Assembly (NCBI RefSeq): GCF_024166365.1
Contig: NC_064830.1
Coordinates: 94,170,968 to 94,234,967, forward strand
Direction of reading: 5' to 3'
Length of the DNA stretch: 64,000 bases
Source: Elephas maximus indicus
Taxonomy: Eukaryota > Chordata > Mammalia > Proboscidea > Elephantidae
Position 1 is the stretch's first letter, and each line of letters starts with the position of its first letter. Shown here piece after piece: positions 9,576-21,066 of the stretch. The notes beneath the pieces are model-generated. The model saw nothing but the letters and a program-made list of their open reading frames with translations, did not search any database and had not been told where the DNA came from. The position numbers and the translations under genes were made by a program.

Positions 9576-9935
9576 TAAACTGAAGTCAGTGTTTGGGCAT
9601 TATATGTGGCATCGGGCATTCCCTGGAGGAAACTGGCTTAGGGATGGAAGGTAGTTCAAGAGCATCACCAGGGTGATCTCAGCAGGCCTAGCACATCCTG
9701 GAATTGCTGACTCACAGTGTCAGGCCTGGGAGGCCCCTAGAGTGGCCTGTAGCTCATTCCCTCTTTCATTTTATGTAGACAGACACCAAGGCCCAGCCAA
9801 AGGAAGGGGCTGGCTCAAAGTCACATAGTGAGGTGATGAAGTCACTAGAGGAGAAAAAATTCTGGAGGCAGAAAATTAGATAAGGAAGAGCTAATAGGGG
9901 CTTCCCCAAGGACTGGCCTTAGGTATCAAACAGAT

Positions 9936-9972
9936 CTGCTCTGCTCTGCTCTGCTCCGCTCCGCTCCACTCC
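9936..9972 (+). repeat. (CTGCT)n / (CCGCT)n pentanucleotide microsatellite
   Basis: Tandem CTGCT units change to CCGCT and then CCACT at the right end, about seven units. Confidence 0.85.
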
Positions 9973-10081
9973 AGCCAGAGAGAAGTAAGCGATCTTTCCA
10001 AAAACATCTCTTTCAGCCCCAGGATAGGTGACTTGCTAGTTTCAACTGTCCAGTGTCAAGACCACAGGCTATGTCTATGGC

Positions 10082-10741
10082 TCTTGTAAGAAATTGCCAA
10101 AGACTTAGTGGCTTAAAACAACACAGATGTATTATCTTTCATTTCTTGAGGTCAGAAGTCTACAGTGGGTCTCACTGGGCTAAGTTCACAATGTCAGCAG
10201 AGATGGTTCCCTATGGAGACAGGGGAGAATCTCTCTCCTTGCTTTTTCCCGCTTTTAGAGGCTCATTCTTTGGCTCCTGGCCTCCTTCCAGTCACCAGTA
10301 GCATCACTCCCACCTCTAAATCTGTCATCACATCTCCTCCTCTGACTCTTCTGCCTCCCCTTTCAATCTTGTAAGGACCCTTGTGATTACCTGGAGCCCT
10401 GGTGGCGCAGTGGTTAAGAGTTTTTGGCTGCGAACCAAATGTTGGCAGTTCAAATCCACCAGCCACTCCTTGGAAACCCTATGGGACAATTCTATTCTGT
10501 CCTATAAGGTCGCTGTGAGTCAGGATAGACTCAATGGCAATGGCTTTTTATTTATTTATTTTTTGGTTTGTGATTACCTGGCACACTAGGCCCACCTGGG
10601 TAATCTAGGATAATCTCCCGTCTTAAGGTCCTTAATTTAAGCAAAAATGCAATATCACTTTAGCCACGTAGGGTAACATATTCACAGGTTCCAGGGATTA
10701 GGACGTGGACATCTTTAGGGGGCCATATTTCTACCTACCAC
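10082..10741 (-). repeat. MaLR-like LTR, antisense, split by an AfroSINE
   Basis: AGTGGCTTAAAACAACACAG near the left end and GGATTAGGACGTGGACATCT at the right end are in the order of an antisense mammalian MaLR-type LTR. The AfroSINE at 10395-10567 interrupts it. The family name is from recognition only. Confidence 0.5.
10381..10581 (+). mobile_element. AfroSINE with perfect 14-bp target-site duplication
   Basis: The element 10395-10567 is flanked by TTGTGATTACCTGG at 10381-10394 and again at 10568-10581. It has the intact head CCCTGGTGGCGCAGTGG. The tail has drifted to GGCTTTTTATTTATTT. Confidence 0.95.
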
Positions 10742-11089
10742 AGGATCCAAATCTGAGTCCTAGCTCCCTGCCAGGGACTGAGGTGGACCCTATCTCCATC
10801 TGTCAGGGAATTCTCTGATACCCACTGTGTCACTAGAGAGATTAGGGCTGGAGAAATAAAAGGTGTGACAAGGCCTAAGGATACAGGGAGTTAGAGGAAC
10901 AGGGGTGTTCTAGCCACCCTGCAGCCCCAGCACACTCACAGATTCAGCTCGGCGCATGGTCACAGCCACCCCACCACACACACGTTTCAGTGTGGCCCTC
11001 CCTTTTCTCAGCAATATCACAGCTTCCCAACTCTGGACTCCTCTTTCCCGATCTAAAGAAAGTATTTTCGTCAACATTCTCTCAATTGA

Positions 11090-11215
11090 TCCTCACAGCA
11101 GCTGTGTGAGGGAAATATTGTTTTCCTTTTTTACGGACAAGGAAAACTGAGGCTCGGAGAAGGGAAATAATTTGTCCAAGTTTGCCTAATTGAACTGGCA
11201 CTAAAATCTCTAAGA
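11090..11215 (-). repeat. MIR fragment, antisense
   Basis: CCTCACAGCAGCTGTGTGAG, then GGAAAACTGAGGCTCGGAGA, is the typical antisense MIR order. Confidence 0.55.
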
Positions 11216-11261
11216 TCCTTGATGCCCATTAATACTGTTCACCAACATTTCCAGGTCTCCT

Positions 11262-11651
11262 CGTTCCTGGTGCTGTAAGGAAGTACCACAAATTGGGTGG
11301 CTTATAAGAACAGAAATGTATTGCCTCACAATTCTGGAGGTTAGGAGTCTGAAGGAGAATCTGTTCCATGCCTCTCCTAGCTTGTGGCAATGGCCAGCGA
11401 TCCTTGGTAATGCTTAGCATTACTTGACTTGTAGATTAATCTCTGCCTCAGCAGATGACATGGTCATCTTCCCTCTGTATCTCTGTGTCTGTGTCTCTTC
11501 TCATTTATAAGGACACCACTCATATTGGATTAGGACTCGCCCTAACTGATAACATTTTCTAAGACCCTATTTCCAGATAAGGTTCTATTCACAGATACAG
11601 GGGTTAGGACTTCAACATATCTTTTCAGGAGACACAGTTCAATCCATAACA
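11262..11651 (-). repeat. MLT1-type LTR (ERVL-MaLR), antisense
   Basis: CCACAAATTGGGTGGCTTAT, AATTCTGGAGGTTAGGAGTC, TATAAGGACACCACTCATAT and the end TTCAATCCATAACA are in the order of an antisense MLT1 LTR. No internal retroviral sequence is attached, so it is a solo LTR. Confidence 0.7.
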
Positions 11652-12339
11652 TGTGGCATGGCCATATGATATGCTTTGGCTGTTGAAATGTGAGTGGGAG
11701 TATCCTCCCAGGCAGAAGTCTTCAAAGACTGGTGCGTGACTCACCAAGTTCCCTTCCCCTGTCAAGGTGACCAATAATGTTCCAGATGCTAGCGCCTCCA
11801 TCAGCCTGTGTTCCTGAGGGAGGATCACCTGGGGCAAAGCCTCCGCTGACTTAAGATGGGCATAGAGCGTGAGTGAGGAGGCAACCTTCGTTGTTGTAAA
11901 CCATTGCGATTTGGGGTGGTTATTAGAGCAGTAATACCTAGCCCACCCAGCTGAGACACCCAGACTCCCAAATTCTTCTCTGTCTTGTGAAGCTTACCTG
12001 AAACCTGCCTTCTAGCCAGTTATTAAGGCTGCTTCTCTTCACTGTTTGATTCAGCAAACTTTGGCTACCCCTCTATGTGGCAGATCCAGCTGGGACTGAG
12101 AACACACAGATAGATGAGACAGGGCTTTTGCCCTTAAGAAACTCAATACTGACTTGAGTGCCCTACTCTCTCCTGAAATCAGCCTGTTCCACTCAAAACT
12201 TTGTTCCTTAACCCCGAACCTGAGTTTCCCTGTTTGGTAAGTAGCACTACCAACCACTGGCTAAGCCAGAAACCTGGGTGTTGTCCTCAACAACCCCCAC
12301 CCCCAACAACTACTCAATTACTAAATCCTATTGGTTCTA

Positions 12340-13022
12340 TCTCCCAAACCCTTCTTGAATCTGCCCATTCTCTCCATCCCCCCATTTCTCACCATAGTCT
12401 CTTCACTGTCTCCCTGACTCTGACCCACTCCCTACACAATACCTACGGTGAGCTTTCTTATGTTTACAAGTCTGATAAGGCTGCATCTCCACTTAAACTC
12501 CTTCCACCCACGGCTCTCCAGTGCTCTTCCTCAGCTCCTTAGCTCAGTTTACAAGATCCTGCACAGGCTGGCTCTGCCTATGTTTTCAGCATCATCCCAG
12601 GACATTTGCTGCCAGGATCTAGCCAGGCTGAAACCACTTGCAATTTCTCTAATGTCTGGGCTTTCTTCCCATGGGGCCTCTGCACACTCTGTTCTCTCTG
12701 CCTGGAATATTCATTCGTCACCCTCTTCCCTCCTTCCCTTTAGCCAACTCTTCTTTAGCCTCAAGTCTCAGCTTTCATTTTCTCCAGAAGGCCTTCATAA
12801 ACACCCCTCTCCAGGTCTGGACTAGCGGCCCCCATTGCACCCTACACCTCCACAGTGACAGCATATAGCCCCTGCATGTCATCAGACTGCTGGTTGGCTG
12901 TATCTGCCACTAGCCCAGAAGGACTTTGAGGATTGGGGCTGTATCTATTGTGCCCAACTTTGTGCACAGGGCCTCTCACATAGTAGGTGCTCAAATAATA
13001 TTTGCTGAGTGAATGGAGGACA
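12340..13022 (+). repeat. L2 LINE 3' end
   Basis: TCTGCCTGGAATATTCATTC, CCAGAAGGCCTTCATAAACA and ACATAGTAGGTGCTCAAATA, then TTGCTGAGTGAATGGA, match the sense 3' end of L2. Open frames here are non-functional. Confidence 0.65.
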
Positions 13023-13315
13023 TGAGCAAATATTTCTTGAGTGCCTACATACTCAGCTGAACACCGTGCTGGGCTCTGGAGCCACAGAGCAAGTGATCTT
13101 GACCAGGTTCCTGTGTGTATGACATGGAGATTACCTTCAAGAGGAGCAGACTGATGATAAAAAAAAAGATGATAAGCCATTGAACAAATAAATAGACAAG
13201 ATAGTTTGAGCTAGTAATTAGTGCTGTAAAGAAAAAAAGCAGGGTGATACTGTAGGGAGTAGGTGGCAAGGGGAGGCCTCTCAGGAAGTGGGGCTTGAGC
13301 CGAGCCTGAGCAGGT

Positions 13316-13504
13316 GAAAGGGAGCTAGCCAAGCCCATAGCCGTCGAGTCGATTCCAACTCATAGCAACCCTATAGGACAGAGTAGAACTGCACCATAGA
13401 GTTTCCAAGGACTGCCTGGTGGATTTGAACTGCTGACCTTTTGGTTAACAGCTATAGCACTTAACCACTATGCCACCATGGTTTCTGAAAGGAAGCTGGC
13501 CAAG
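13316..13504 (-). mobile_element. AfroSINE with 18-bp target-site duplication
   Basis: Reverse element 13334-13486. It is flanked by GAAAGGGAGCTAGCCAAG at 13316-13333 and GAAAGGAAGCTGGCCAAG at 13487-13504 (16 of 18 identical), so it is older than the 10381 copy. Confidence 0.92.
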
Positions 13505-14076
13505 AGAAAGTTTGGGGAGGACTGTTCCAGGTCCTTTGGTGGGGACTGAGCCCAGATCTGCAGAAAGACCAGAGGGGAGCATTGTGATTGGAGCAAAGAG
13601 GAGCTTGCTGAGTGGAGGTCAGAAAAGCTGGTAAGGGCCAGACTATGCAGGGCCTAGGGCACAGGGAGGAGTTTTAGTCTTAAAGGCGATGGGAATTCAT
13701 TGGTGATTGAGTGATACAGGTATTCCAAATGTCAGCCTCCTGAAGATCTCCTCCATCTTTCAACTCGCTGAGTGCACCTTTAAGTTTTAATTAAAAAACC
13801 CTAGCCAGGTACCTCCCTTTAAGGTAGGGTACCCAGCATCCTCAGGATTTCTTAGGGAGCTTTGATTCTGCTAACCCCCCCTGACTTCTGGTGATTTCTA
13901 GATCTCCCATCTGCTTTTGTCTCCTGCATGATCCTCTTCTTTCCTGCTCACTAAGCCCTTCGTTCCCAAGGAACCACCAATTCCAGGCTGGGCATGTAGC
14001 ACATGTGGCTGATAGTTTGAAGCAAGTGCCCAACAAACGACTGAAAATTGAAAACTAGATATCCCTGTTTTTAAAA

Positions 14077-14131
14077 GGTCATTATGAGTTGGAATTGACT
14101 CAGTGGCAATGGGTTTTGTTTTTGTTTTAGT
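14077..14131 (+). repeat. AfroSINE tail fragment
   Basis: GGTCATTATGAGTTGGAATT, then GACTCAGTGGCAATGGGTTTTG, is the last third of the SINE only. Confidence 0.8.
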
Positions 14132-14218
14132 GTATTTCCACACATGTCCCTACACCACCACCTTCACCACACACCCACATACACATTTCCAGAGAATTTG
14201 CACTGATTTTCTCTGCTC

Positions 14219-14395
14219 TAGCCCTAACAGGGAGCCCTGGTGGTGCACTGGTTAAGAGCTCAGCTGCAAACCAAAAGGTCAGCAGTTTGAATCTACCAGG
14301 TGCTCCTTGGAAACCCTGTGGGACAGTTCTACTTCGTCCTATAGGGTTGCTATCAACTCCATGGCAGCTGGTTTTGTTTGGTTTAGTCCTAACAG
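14219..14395 (+). mobile_element. AfroSINE with 12-bp target-site duplication
   Basis: Element 14231-14383, flanked by TAGCCCTAACAG (14219-14230) and TAGTCCTAACAG (14384-14395), one mismatch. The TATGAGTCGGAATC block is shortened to TATCAACTCC. Confidence 0.92.
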
Positions 14396-14845
14396 CTTAC
14401 CCCAGTGCCAGGACTTTCCATCTGTCCTACAACCCCCTTCCTTCTTCTCCCTAGCTTGAAAAGCTCTCTGACCTCCCACATTCTTCCTCATTTCTTTCTC
14501 TCCCTTTTTTTAAAAATAGTTGTTCTATTGAGCTATAATTCACATACCATGAAGTTCAACATACCATAAAGTATACAACTCATTGTTTTTAGTATATTCA
14601 CGGAGTTGTACAACCATCGCCATTATCTAATACCAGAACATTTCAACACCCTCCCCCCCAAAATCCCATATTCATTAGCACGCACTCCTCATTCACTTCT
14701 CCCCCCAGCCCCTGGCAACCACTAATTTACTTTCTGTCTCTATGAATTTGCCTATTCTGGACATTTCATAGAAATGGAATCATACAATATGTGGCCTTTA
14801 GTGTCTGGCTTCTTTTACTTAACCTAATGTTTTCAAAGTTCATGT

Positions 14846-15264
14846 TGTTATGGATGTAATTGTGTCCCCCCAAAATATGTGTTGTAAATCTTACTATTTC
14901 TGTGGTTACAATCTCATTTGGGAATACGGTTTTCTTAATTGTGTTAATGAGGCAGTACTAATGTAGGGCATGTTTTACATTAGTCTCTTTTGAGATATAA
15001 AAGAGCAGATAAAGCAAGCAGCAAAAAAAGCACAGATCGGGGAAGACAGATGCCATGCCACATGAGATCTCCAAGGAACCAAGAAACAGAAGCTGAAAAG
15101 GGACAAGGACCTTCCCCCAGAGCCAACACAGAGAGAAAGCCTTCTCCTAGAGCTAGTGCCCTGAATTTGGACTTCTAGCCTCCTGACTGTGAGAAAATAA
15201 ATTTGTTTGTTAAAGCCACCCACTTGTGGTATTTATGTTATAGCAGCAGTAGATAACTGAAACA
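14846..15264 (+). repeat. MLT1-like solo LTR inside the L1
   Basis: It begins TGTTATGGATGTAATTGTGT and ends AAATAAATTTGTTTGTTAAA, then CCACCCACTTGTGG and AACTGAAACA. L1 sequence resumes on both sides. The middle contains GAGATATAAAAGAGC, as in apparently lineage-specific copies such as 48675-49128. Confidence 0.65.
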
Positions 15265-15668
15265 ATGTCTTAGCATGTATCAGCATTTCATTCCTTTTTA
15301 TGGCCAAATAATATTCCACTGTATGGATATACCACATTTTGTCTATCCATTCATCAGCTGATGGGCACTTGGGTTGTTTTCACTTTTGGGCTATTATGAA
15401 TAATACTGCTGTGAATATTCCTATACCAGATTCTGTGTGAACATGTCTTCAGTTCTCTTGGGTATATACCTAGGAGTGAAACTGCTAGGTCATATGCAAC
15501 TAACAACAACAACATGGTAACTCTATGTTTAACTTTTCGTCAAATATTTCCACAATGGCTGCACCATTCTACATTCTCATCAGCAATGTATGAAAGTCCC
15601 AAAACATTTCTCCACGTCCTCACCAATAATTGTTAATATCTGTCTTTCTGATTACAGTGGGGGGTGAA

Positions 15669-15868
15669 AGAATCCCTGGTGGTGCAACAGTTAAGCACTC
15701 GGCTGCCAACCGAAAAGTTGGTGGTTTGAACCCACCCAGGGGCCCCACAGGAGAAAGACCAGGCGATTTGCTCCCTTAAATATTACAGCCAAAAAAACCC
15801 TATGGGGCAGTTCTACTCTGTCCCATGAGGTCACCATGACTCAAAAATCAACTCCACAGGATCCAACA
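15669..15868 (+). repeat. AfroSINE, long variant
   Basis: Standard head, then about 40 extra bases (CCACAGGAGAAAGACCAGGC to ATTACAGCCAAAA) before CCCTATGGGGCAGTTCTACT. This insertion marks a longer subfamily. Confidence 0.85.
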
Positions 15869-16034
15869 GCAAAAACCAAACTCGTTGTCATCAAGTTGAT
15901 TCTGGCTCATTGTGACCCTACAAGACAGAGTAGAATTGCCCCATAGGGTTTCCAAGGAGCGCCTGGTGGATTCAGACTGCTGACCTTTTGGTTAGCAGCC
16001 ATAGCATTAACCACTATGCCGCCAGGATTTTCCA
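15869..16034 (-). repeat. AfroSINE
   Basis: Reverse copy from CAAAAACCAAACTCGTTGTC to GCCGCCAGGATTTTCC, directly abutting the plus copy at 15669-15868, so the two form a tail-to-tail inverted pair. Confidence 0.9.
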
Positions 16035-16100
16035 TCCAAAAACTGTATGGGCAAAATCCTATCTCAGTGGTTTTGGTTTGCATTTCCCTAATCCCTAATT

Positions 16101-16275
16101 GTGGAGCCCTAGCAGCACAGTGGATAAGACCTTGGCTGCTAACCAAAAGGTTGGCAGTTCGAATCCACCAGCTGCTCTTTGGAAACTATGGGGCAGTTCT
16201 ACTCCATCCTATAGGGTTGCTATGAGTCTATGAGTCGGAATCGACTCAATGGCCATGGGTTTGAATTTTTGTTTT
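16101..16275 (+). repeat. AfroSINE inserted in L1
   Basis: TGGAGCCCTAGCAGCACAGT to CGACTCAATGGCCATGGGTT. It carries a small internal duplication (ATGAGTCTATGAGTC). L1 sequence (CCCTAATT / TCTCTAATTACTAATG) continues on both sides. Confidence 0.9.
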
Positions 16276-16589
16276 ATCTCTAATTACTAATGATATTGAA
16301 CATCTTTTCATGTGCTTATTGGCCATTCGTATATCTTTTTTGGAGAAATGTCTATTCAAATTCTTTGTCCATTTTTAAATTGGGTTCCTGCCTATTTCTT
16401 ATGCGTAACTGTCTAGCTGTCAGGTCTACAGTCTAGCCTTGAGGCTTCCCAAAATTGTCCTTTTGTCTGGCTAATCAAAGCTGTCTCTCCTAATTGGCAT
16501 TCTGCAGCCACGTATGAAACTAAGTCGTTTGGTTTCCCCTCTCATTTCACTGTCACTACAAACCTGACAGATTGAAGTTAAATCATTCT

Positions 16590-16735
16590 TTCCATCTCAA
16601 TGATAAAGCGCCTGAGAGGTTGAGGGACCAGCCAGGGTCACCCAGCTAGTAAATCGGGGATTCGTACCTGGGACTGTCAGACAGGCTCCAAAGCCCCGCG
16701 CTCTTTCTGCTAACTCGTACTATCTTGCCTCATTA
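16590..16735 (-). repeat. MIR, antisense, with tRNA-related head
   Basis: GTCACCCAGCTAGTAAATCG, then AAAGCCCCGCGCTCTTTCTG, is antisense MIR including the tRNA-like head. Confidence 0.6.
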
Positions 16736-16859
16736 GCGCCCCGCGAAGTGTTTATCCTTATCTACAGGACAGAACAGAATCTAAGGGCCAGAGAAGGGTC
16801 GGGGGCTTTCCTGGGTCACCCAAAAAGATCAGGGTAAGCAACTAAGTACTCCCATCTCA

Positions 16860-17340
16860 GCTCTGAAACCGCCCCTCGCCCACCCCACCCCCAGCTCAGT
16901 GGCGCGGGGTGGGGAGGGCGGGAGGTGTGGCTCGGCCCTTACAGCCCGGCGCGCCTTCCTGCTGAGTCACTGCCTCTCCACGCTGCTGCGGCGATGGGAG
17001 AAGGGGAGTAATAGCCCTCCCCGTGTGAAAACTGAGTCTCCGCCCCTGGCCCCACGGCAGCCTCCTGATTGGAGGGGCTGGGACAGCCACAGCCCATCAC
17101 AGCGGGCTTCAGAGCGCGGGTGGGCGGGCCCGAGGGCATAGGAAGGCGGCCCCGCCTCCGCTCCAATCACCCCATTCCCGCCGCGCCCCTCGGAGCCTCT
17201 GGGAGCGTCCAGGGCGGGGCTGGCTGGACTGCTGGCCGGTCCCTTGGGCGCGTAGCCCTGGTGTGGCCTATGCGGGGACAAGAAGGAAGAGTCGGGAAAG
17301 GCCCCCAAGAGCCCGGACCAAAGGCCAACCCTTTGTAGTC
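16860..17340. promoter_or_regulatory. Stand-alone CpG island between SSC4D and YWHAG
   Basis: By eye there are about thirty CpGs in roughly 375 bp at high GC content. The island has GC boxes (GGGCGG, GGGCGGGGC) and two CCAAT boxes, one reversed (ATTGG at 17068-17072) and one forward (17163-17167). It contains no recognised repeat and no recognised exon. It may be the promoter of an unannotated non-coding RNA, an alternative YWHAG promoter, or an enhancer-type CpG island. Open frames across it are typical of GC-rich DNA and resemble no family. Confidence 0.6.
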
Positions 17341-17726
17341 TGTGCGACCACTCGCAGTTTGACGCCACCACCGCCTGACACCCTTGCCTGGGCTGGGATC
17401 TTTACTTTTGTCTTCAGAGAGGTCTTTACCCCAGAAAGGCCCGTTAAAATTGAAAAGCCAGTTTTCGATAAACCTGGAATTAGAAAGAGGCAGGCCTGGG
17501 CACTCGCAGACGTGCGCACTGGACTGAGTTTACCTCATCCAGGTGGAAGAAGTCACCCAAGCAAAGGCATGGGGGTTGGAGTCAGGGGTCTTTAGGGTTA
17601 GTGACACCCGCCCCTCCCCCCCATGGAACTCCTGCACCAGACCACCCAGAATCCTTAGTAATGTTATTTGTATTAATGTTATTCCTAGATTGTAAATCCT
17701 GTATATCACTCTCTTTCATTTAATTG

Positions 17727-17897
17727 GAGCCGTGGTGGCGAAGTGGCTAAGAGCTCAGGCTGCTAACGGAAAGGTCAGCGGTTTGAATGCACCAGCCACT
17801 CCCTGGAAACGCTATGTGGCGGTTCTAGTCTGTCCTATAGGGTCGGTATGTGTTGGAATCAACTCCACAGCAAAGGTTTGCTCTTTGGTTTTTTTCC
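17727..17897 (+). repeat. AfroSINE, first of a tandem pair
   Basis: GGAGCCGTGGTGGCGAAGTG head to CCACAGCAAAGGTTTG and a T-rich tail. TTTAATT precedes it and recurs before the next copy. Confidence 0.9.
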
Positions 17898-17901
17898 TTT
17901 A

Positions 17902-18050
17902 ATTGGAGCCTTGGTGGTGCAGTGGTTAAGAGCTCGGCTGCTAAGGAAAGGTCTTTGGAAACTCCACAGGACAGTTCTACTTTGTCCCGTATATAGGGTC
18001 CCTATGAGTCAGAATCAACTTGATGGCAAAGGGTTTTTTCCTTTACTACT
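17902..18050 (+). repeat. AfroSINE, second of a tandem pair, internally deleted
   Basis: GGAGCCTTGGTGGTGCAGTG head. The segment between AAAGGTC and TTTGGAAAC, including the B box, is lost, so the copy is promoter-dead. Confidence 0.9.
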
Positions 18051-19165
18051 TCATTCTCAAACAAGTTATTGATAAAAAAAAAGGTTCGCAAATACTAATT
18101 ACCACAATATTGTAGCTAAAACACCAGCAAATTTGATAAAATCAGCTAATATAAAAACAGTGGCAGCAATGAAAACAGCAGCCTGTGGTAGTAGCCAGTG
18201 CAGATGAACCCATGTGATTCTAAGCATCATTGTAAGTGGGTAATAATGACAGCTCTGACAGGAGGACATTAGGAGGTTCAAAAAATAAATTAGCATAGAG
18301 TTGTAGCCTTGTAGGTATATTGACACATGTAAGCTGGGCTTACAAAAAAATGTTTTCGTTGTTATAATTACAGGGATATTTTTATTAAAAAATAATAAAT
18401 TTCTGCTGAAACACTCCACAAAAATTTTACAGTCATTTTGGTGTCACCCCCTCTGACGTTGTCACCCAGTGCAGTCTGCATTCCCCGAACTCTCCTAGTG
18501 ATGCCACTGTTCGGGGTCACACTGAGTATCTGAGCCTGAGGATCTCTGAAATGTTGGCAAGGCGGGGAGGGTGGCCTCTGGATCTCAGCACTCTGAGCCA
18601 GCCACGCCGGGTGCTCTTCTGGGTGTTGCTTCTACAGCTCATGGACAAGGCCTGAACCTTGTCTTCCACCCTGGCCCTGCCTTTCTCTCTACCCACGCAC
18701 CCAGCCCCTGCTCCTCATGTTTCTTGGTTGGTTTGCGCTTATATCTTATTCTCAAAGACTCATTGCAGCCCTTCTCCTTCTACTCACTCAGCTACTCAAT
18801 GAGTATTTGAGCCCCTACCTTGTGCCAGGCGGGGGTAGAAAGGCAAATCACAGGGCAAAGCAGGTCCTTGCTTTTATAGACAGACCAGTGGTACGCCAAA
18901 GCCTGATGACAGTTAGGTGAAAGAGCAAAGTACTAAATCAGGAGCAGGTTGCAGAGGCCTCTAACTTAGTCTTTAGAGAGGGTCCAGAGAAAGCTTTGGA
19001 AAGAAAGCAACTTTTAATGAGGTGAAAGAGAACCTGGCTTTCTTGGAGGAATGGAATAAGAATCACGTGGCTGGAACTGAGGTTCAAGGGATTGTGGATT
19101 GAGACTGGAGGAGAGCCTTACAGGCCTCGTTAAGGTTTATAGAATTCATCCTGAGGGTACTTAAG

Positions 19166-19312
19166 GTTGGAGGTTCAGGTCCACCCAGAAGCACCTCAGA
19201 AGAAAGGCCTGGCAATCTACTTCTGTAAAATCAGGCACTGAAAACCCTACGGAGCACAGTTCTATTTTGACACACATGGAGTCAACTCAATGACGACTAG
19301 TACTGGTACCTA
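19166..19312 (+). repeat. AfroSINE, divergent long variant, 5' truncated
   Basis: GGTTCAGGTCCACCCAGAAG, AGAAAGGCCTGGCAATCTAC and CATGGAGTCAACTCAATGAC mark a divergent long-type copy. Confidence 0.7.
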
Positions 19313-19397
19313 GGAAGCTAACCAGAGGGTTTTAAAGAGAGGAGAGATTTGTATTTTTTAGAAAATCACTCTGGGTAGTCTGCGGAGAAGAGATTAA

Positions 19398-19564
19398 AAA
19401 CAAAAAACCAAACCTGTTGCTGTCAAGTTGATTTTAACTCATAGTGACCCTAAAGGACACAGTTGAACTGCCCCATAGGGTTTCCAAGGAGCGCCTGGTA
19501 GACTGAACTGCCCACCTTTTGGTTAGCAGCCATAGCTCTTAACCACTGCACCACCGGGGTTTCC
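19398..19564 (-). repeat. AfroSINE
   Basis: Reverse copy from AAAACAAAAAACCAAACCTG to CACCACCGGGGTTTCC. Flanks GGAGAAGAG before and after it are a probable short target-site duplication. Confidence 0.9.
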
Positions 19565-20460
19565 TGGAGAAGAGGCAGTAGGGCAGTAAGATAGGAAGCA
19601 GGGGAAGCAGTTTGTAGACTGTTGCAGTAATGCAGGGTCTAGATGATGATGGTTTCGACAGTGTTGGTGGTACTGGTAGAGATGGTGAGCAGAGGATGAA
19701 CTGTTGACCTGTCCAAAGAGGGCTCTAATGCTGCAGGAGTCTTGGATTGGAGATCCCTCGCTAGGGCCCCATTTATTTATTTGTTCATTTATTCACTCAT
19801 TCATTCAACAAAGATTTGAGCACCATTCCGGATCAGAAATTATGTACCAGTCTCCCAGTCAGGGGATAGAAAGGGAAGGGTGATGTCTGCAGAGGGGTTG
19901 GTGCAAAGCTTCCTGTGACCCCACAACTGCTCAGTATTTGGACACTGACATGGGGGTTCCTACACATTCTTCTCTCCCCAGGACTTGCCTCATCACTTTG
20001 CTTCCAGCCAGCAGAGATTACTATTCCCAGTTGGTAGGTAGAGGAAGTGATGCTCAGAATAGGGACTGACCTGCCCAAGGTCAGCCACCCTGAGCTAGAG
20101 GCAGATTTGGAACCCAGGTATCCAGGCTCCCACTGGCTTTCCCTCTTGCTGCAGTCTGGCTGTCCACATTGGGATTGTGTCACACTCAAAGAGTCCCCTC
20201 CATCACTCTCACACAGGAGAAGTCTCAGTATGAGGGACACATGCTCTTGGCCTGCCTGAGTCCAGGTCTGGCCTCAAGATTCCTCTATTATTAGTAACAG
20301 CCAAAGTCTGTACAGAGCTTTGCAGCCTCCAGCTTGCCAGGGGACTTCACATGCAGTGTCCCATTTGATCCACCTGGCCATGCTGGGAAGTAAAAATTAT
20401 TATCCCTGCTGTCTTAGGCTGGGTTCTCTAGAGAAGTAAAACCAGCGAAGCTCATATATC

Positions 20461-20626
20461 TATGGAACCCTAGTGGAGTGGTAGTTAACAGCTTGGCTGC
20501 TAACCAAAAGGTTGGCAGTTCAAATCCACCAGCCACTCCTTGGAAACCCAATGGGGCAGTTCTACTCTGTCCTATAGGGTCACTATGAGTTGGAATTGAC
20601 TTGATAGCAATGGGTTTGGATTTTAT
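20461..20626 (+). repeat. AfroSINE inside an LTR-like repeat
   Basis: Head GGAACCCTAGTGGAGTGG, B-box GCAGTTCAAATCC, tail TAGCAATGGGTTTGG. Confidence 0.92.
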
Positions 20627-21066
20627 ATACATATACGAAGAGAGAGAGAGATTTATCTCAAGGAAATGGCTCGCGTGGTTGTAGAGGCTGGCAAGTCCCA
20701 AGTCCGTGAGTCAGGCATCAGGTTGGAGGCTTCTCCTGACTCACATAGCTACAGGGGCTGAGGAACCCAAGATCTTCAGGTAAGACAGCAGGCGGCTAGC
20801 TTACAGGCTGCAGAGGCCGACAAATCTTAAAATTGGCAGGCAATACAACAGGCTGTTGGCTCAAGTCTCAAGAACCAGAGGTCAGATGATGAGCTAATGC
20901 AGGATCCAGAGCAAGCAAAAGCCAGCGAGCTTTGCCAGAACATCCATATATATTGGATGCAGGCCACAGCCCCCGAGGAAACTCCCCTTACAACCGATTG
21001 GCTGATCACATCACATCACATCACATCATGGAAGTGATTACATTATATCACAAAATGGAGGATAAT

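Larger units (their letters stand above)
14500..16410 (-). repeat. L1 3' end, antisense, interrupted by four insertions
   Basis: The left T-rich end and GAGCTATAATTCACATACCA lead into AATATTCCACTGTATGGATA, GGTATATACCTAGGAGTGAA and CATCTTTTCATGTGCTTATT, in antisense L1 order. An MLT1 LTR (14846-15264) and three AfroSINEs (15669-16275) split it. No coding capacity remains. Confidence 0.75.

Noticed and set aside
10395..10567. tRNA gene at an AfroSINE head
   Set aside because: A- and B-box-like sequences are present, but no cloverleaf or acceptor stem follows, and the same unit recurs about 25 times with a SINE body.
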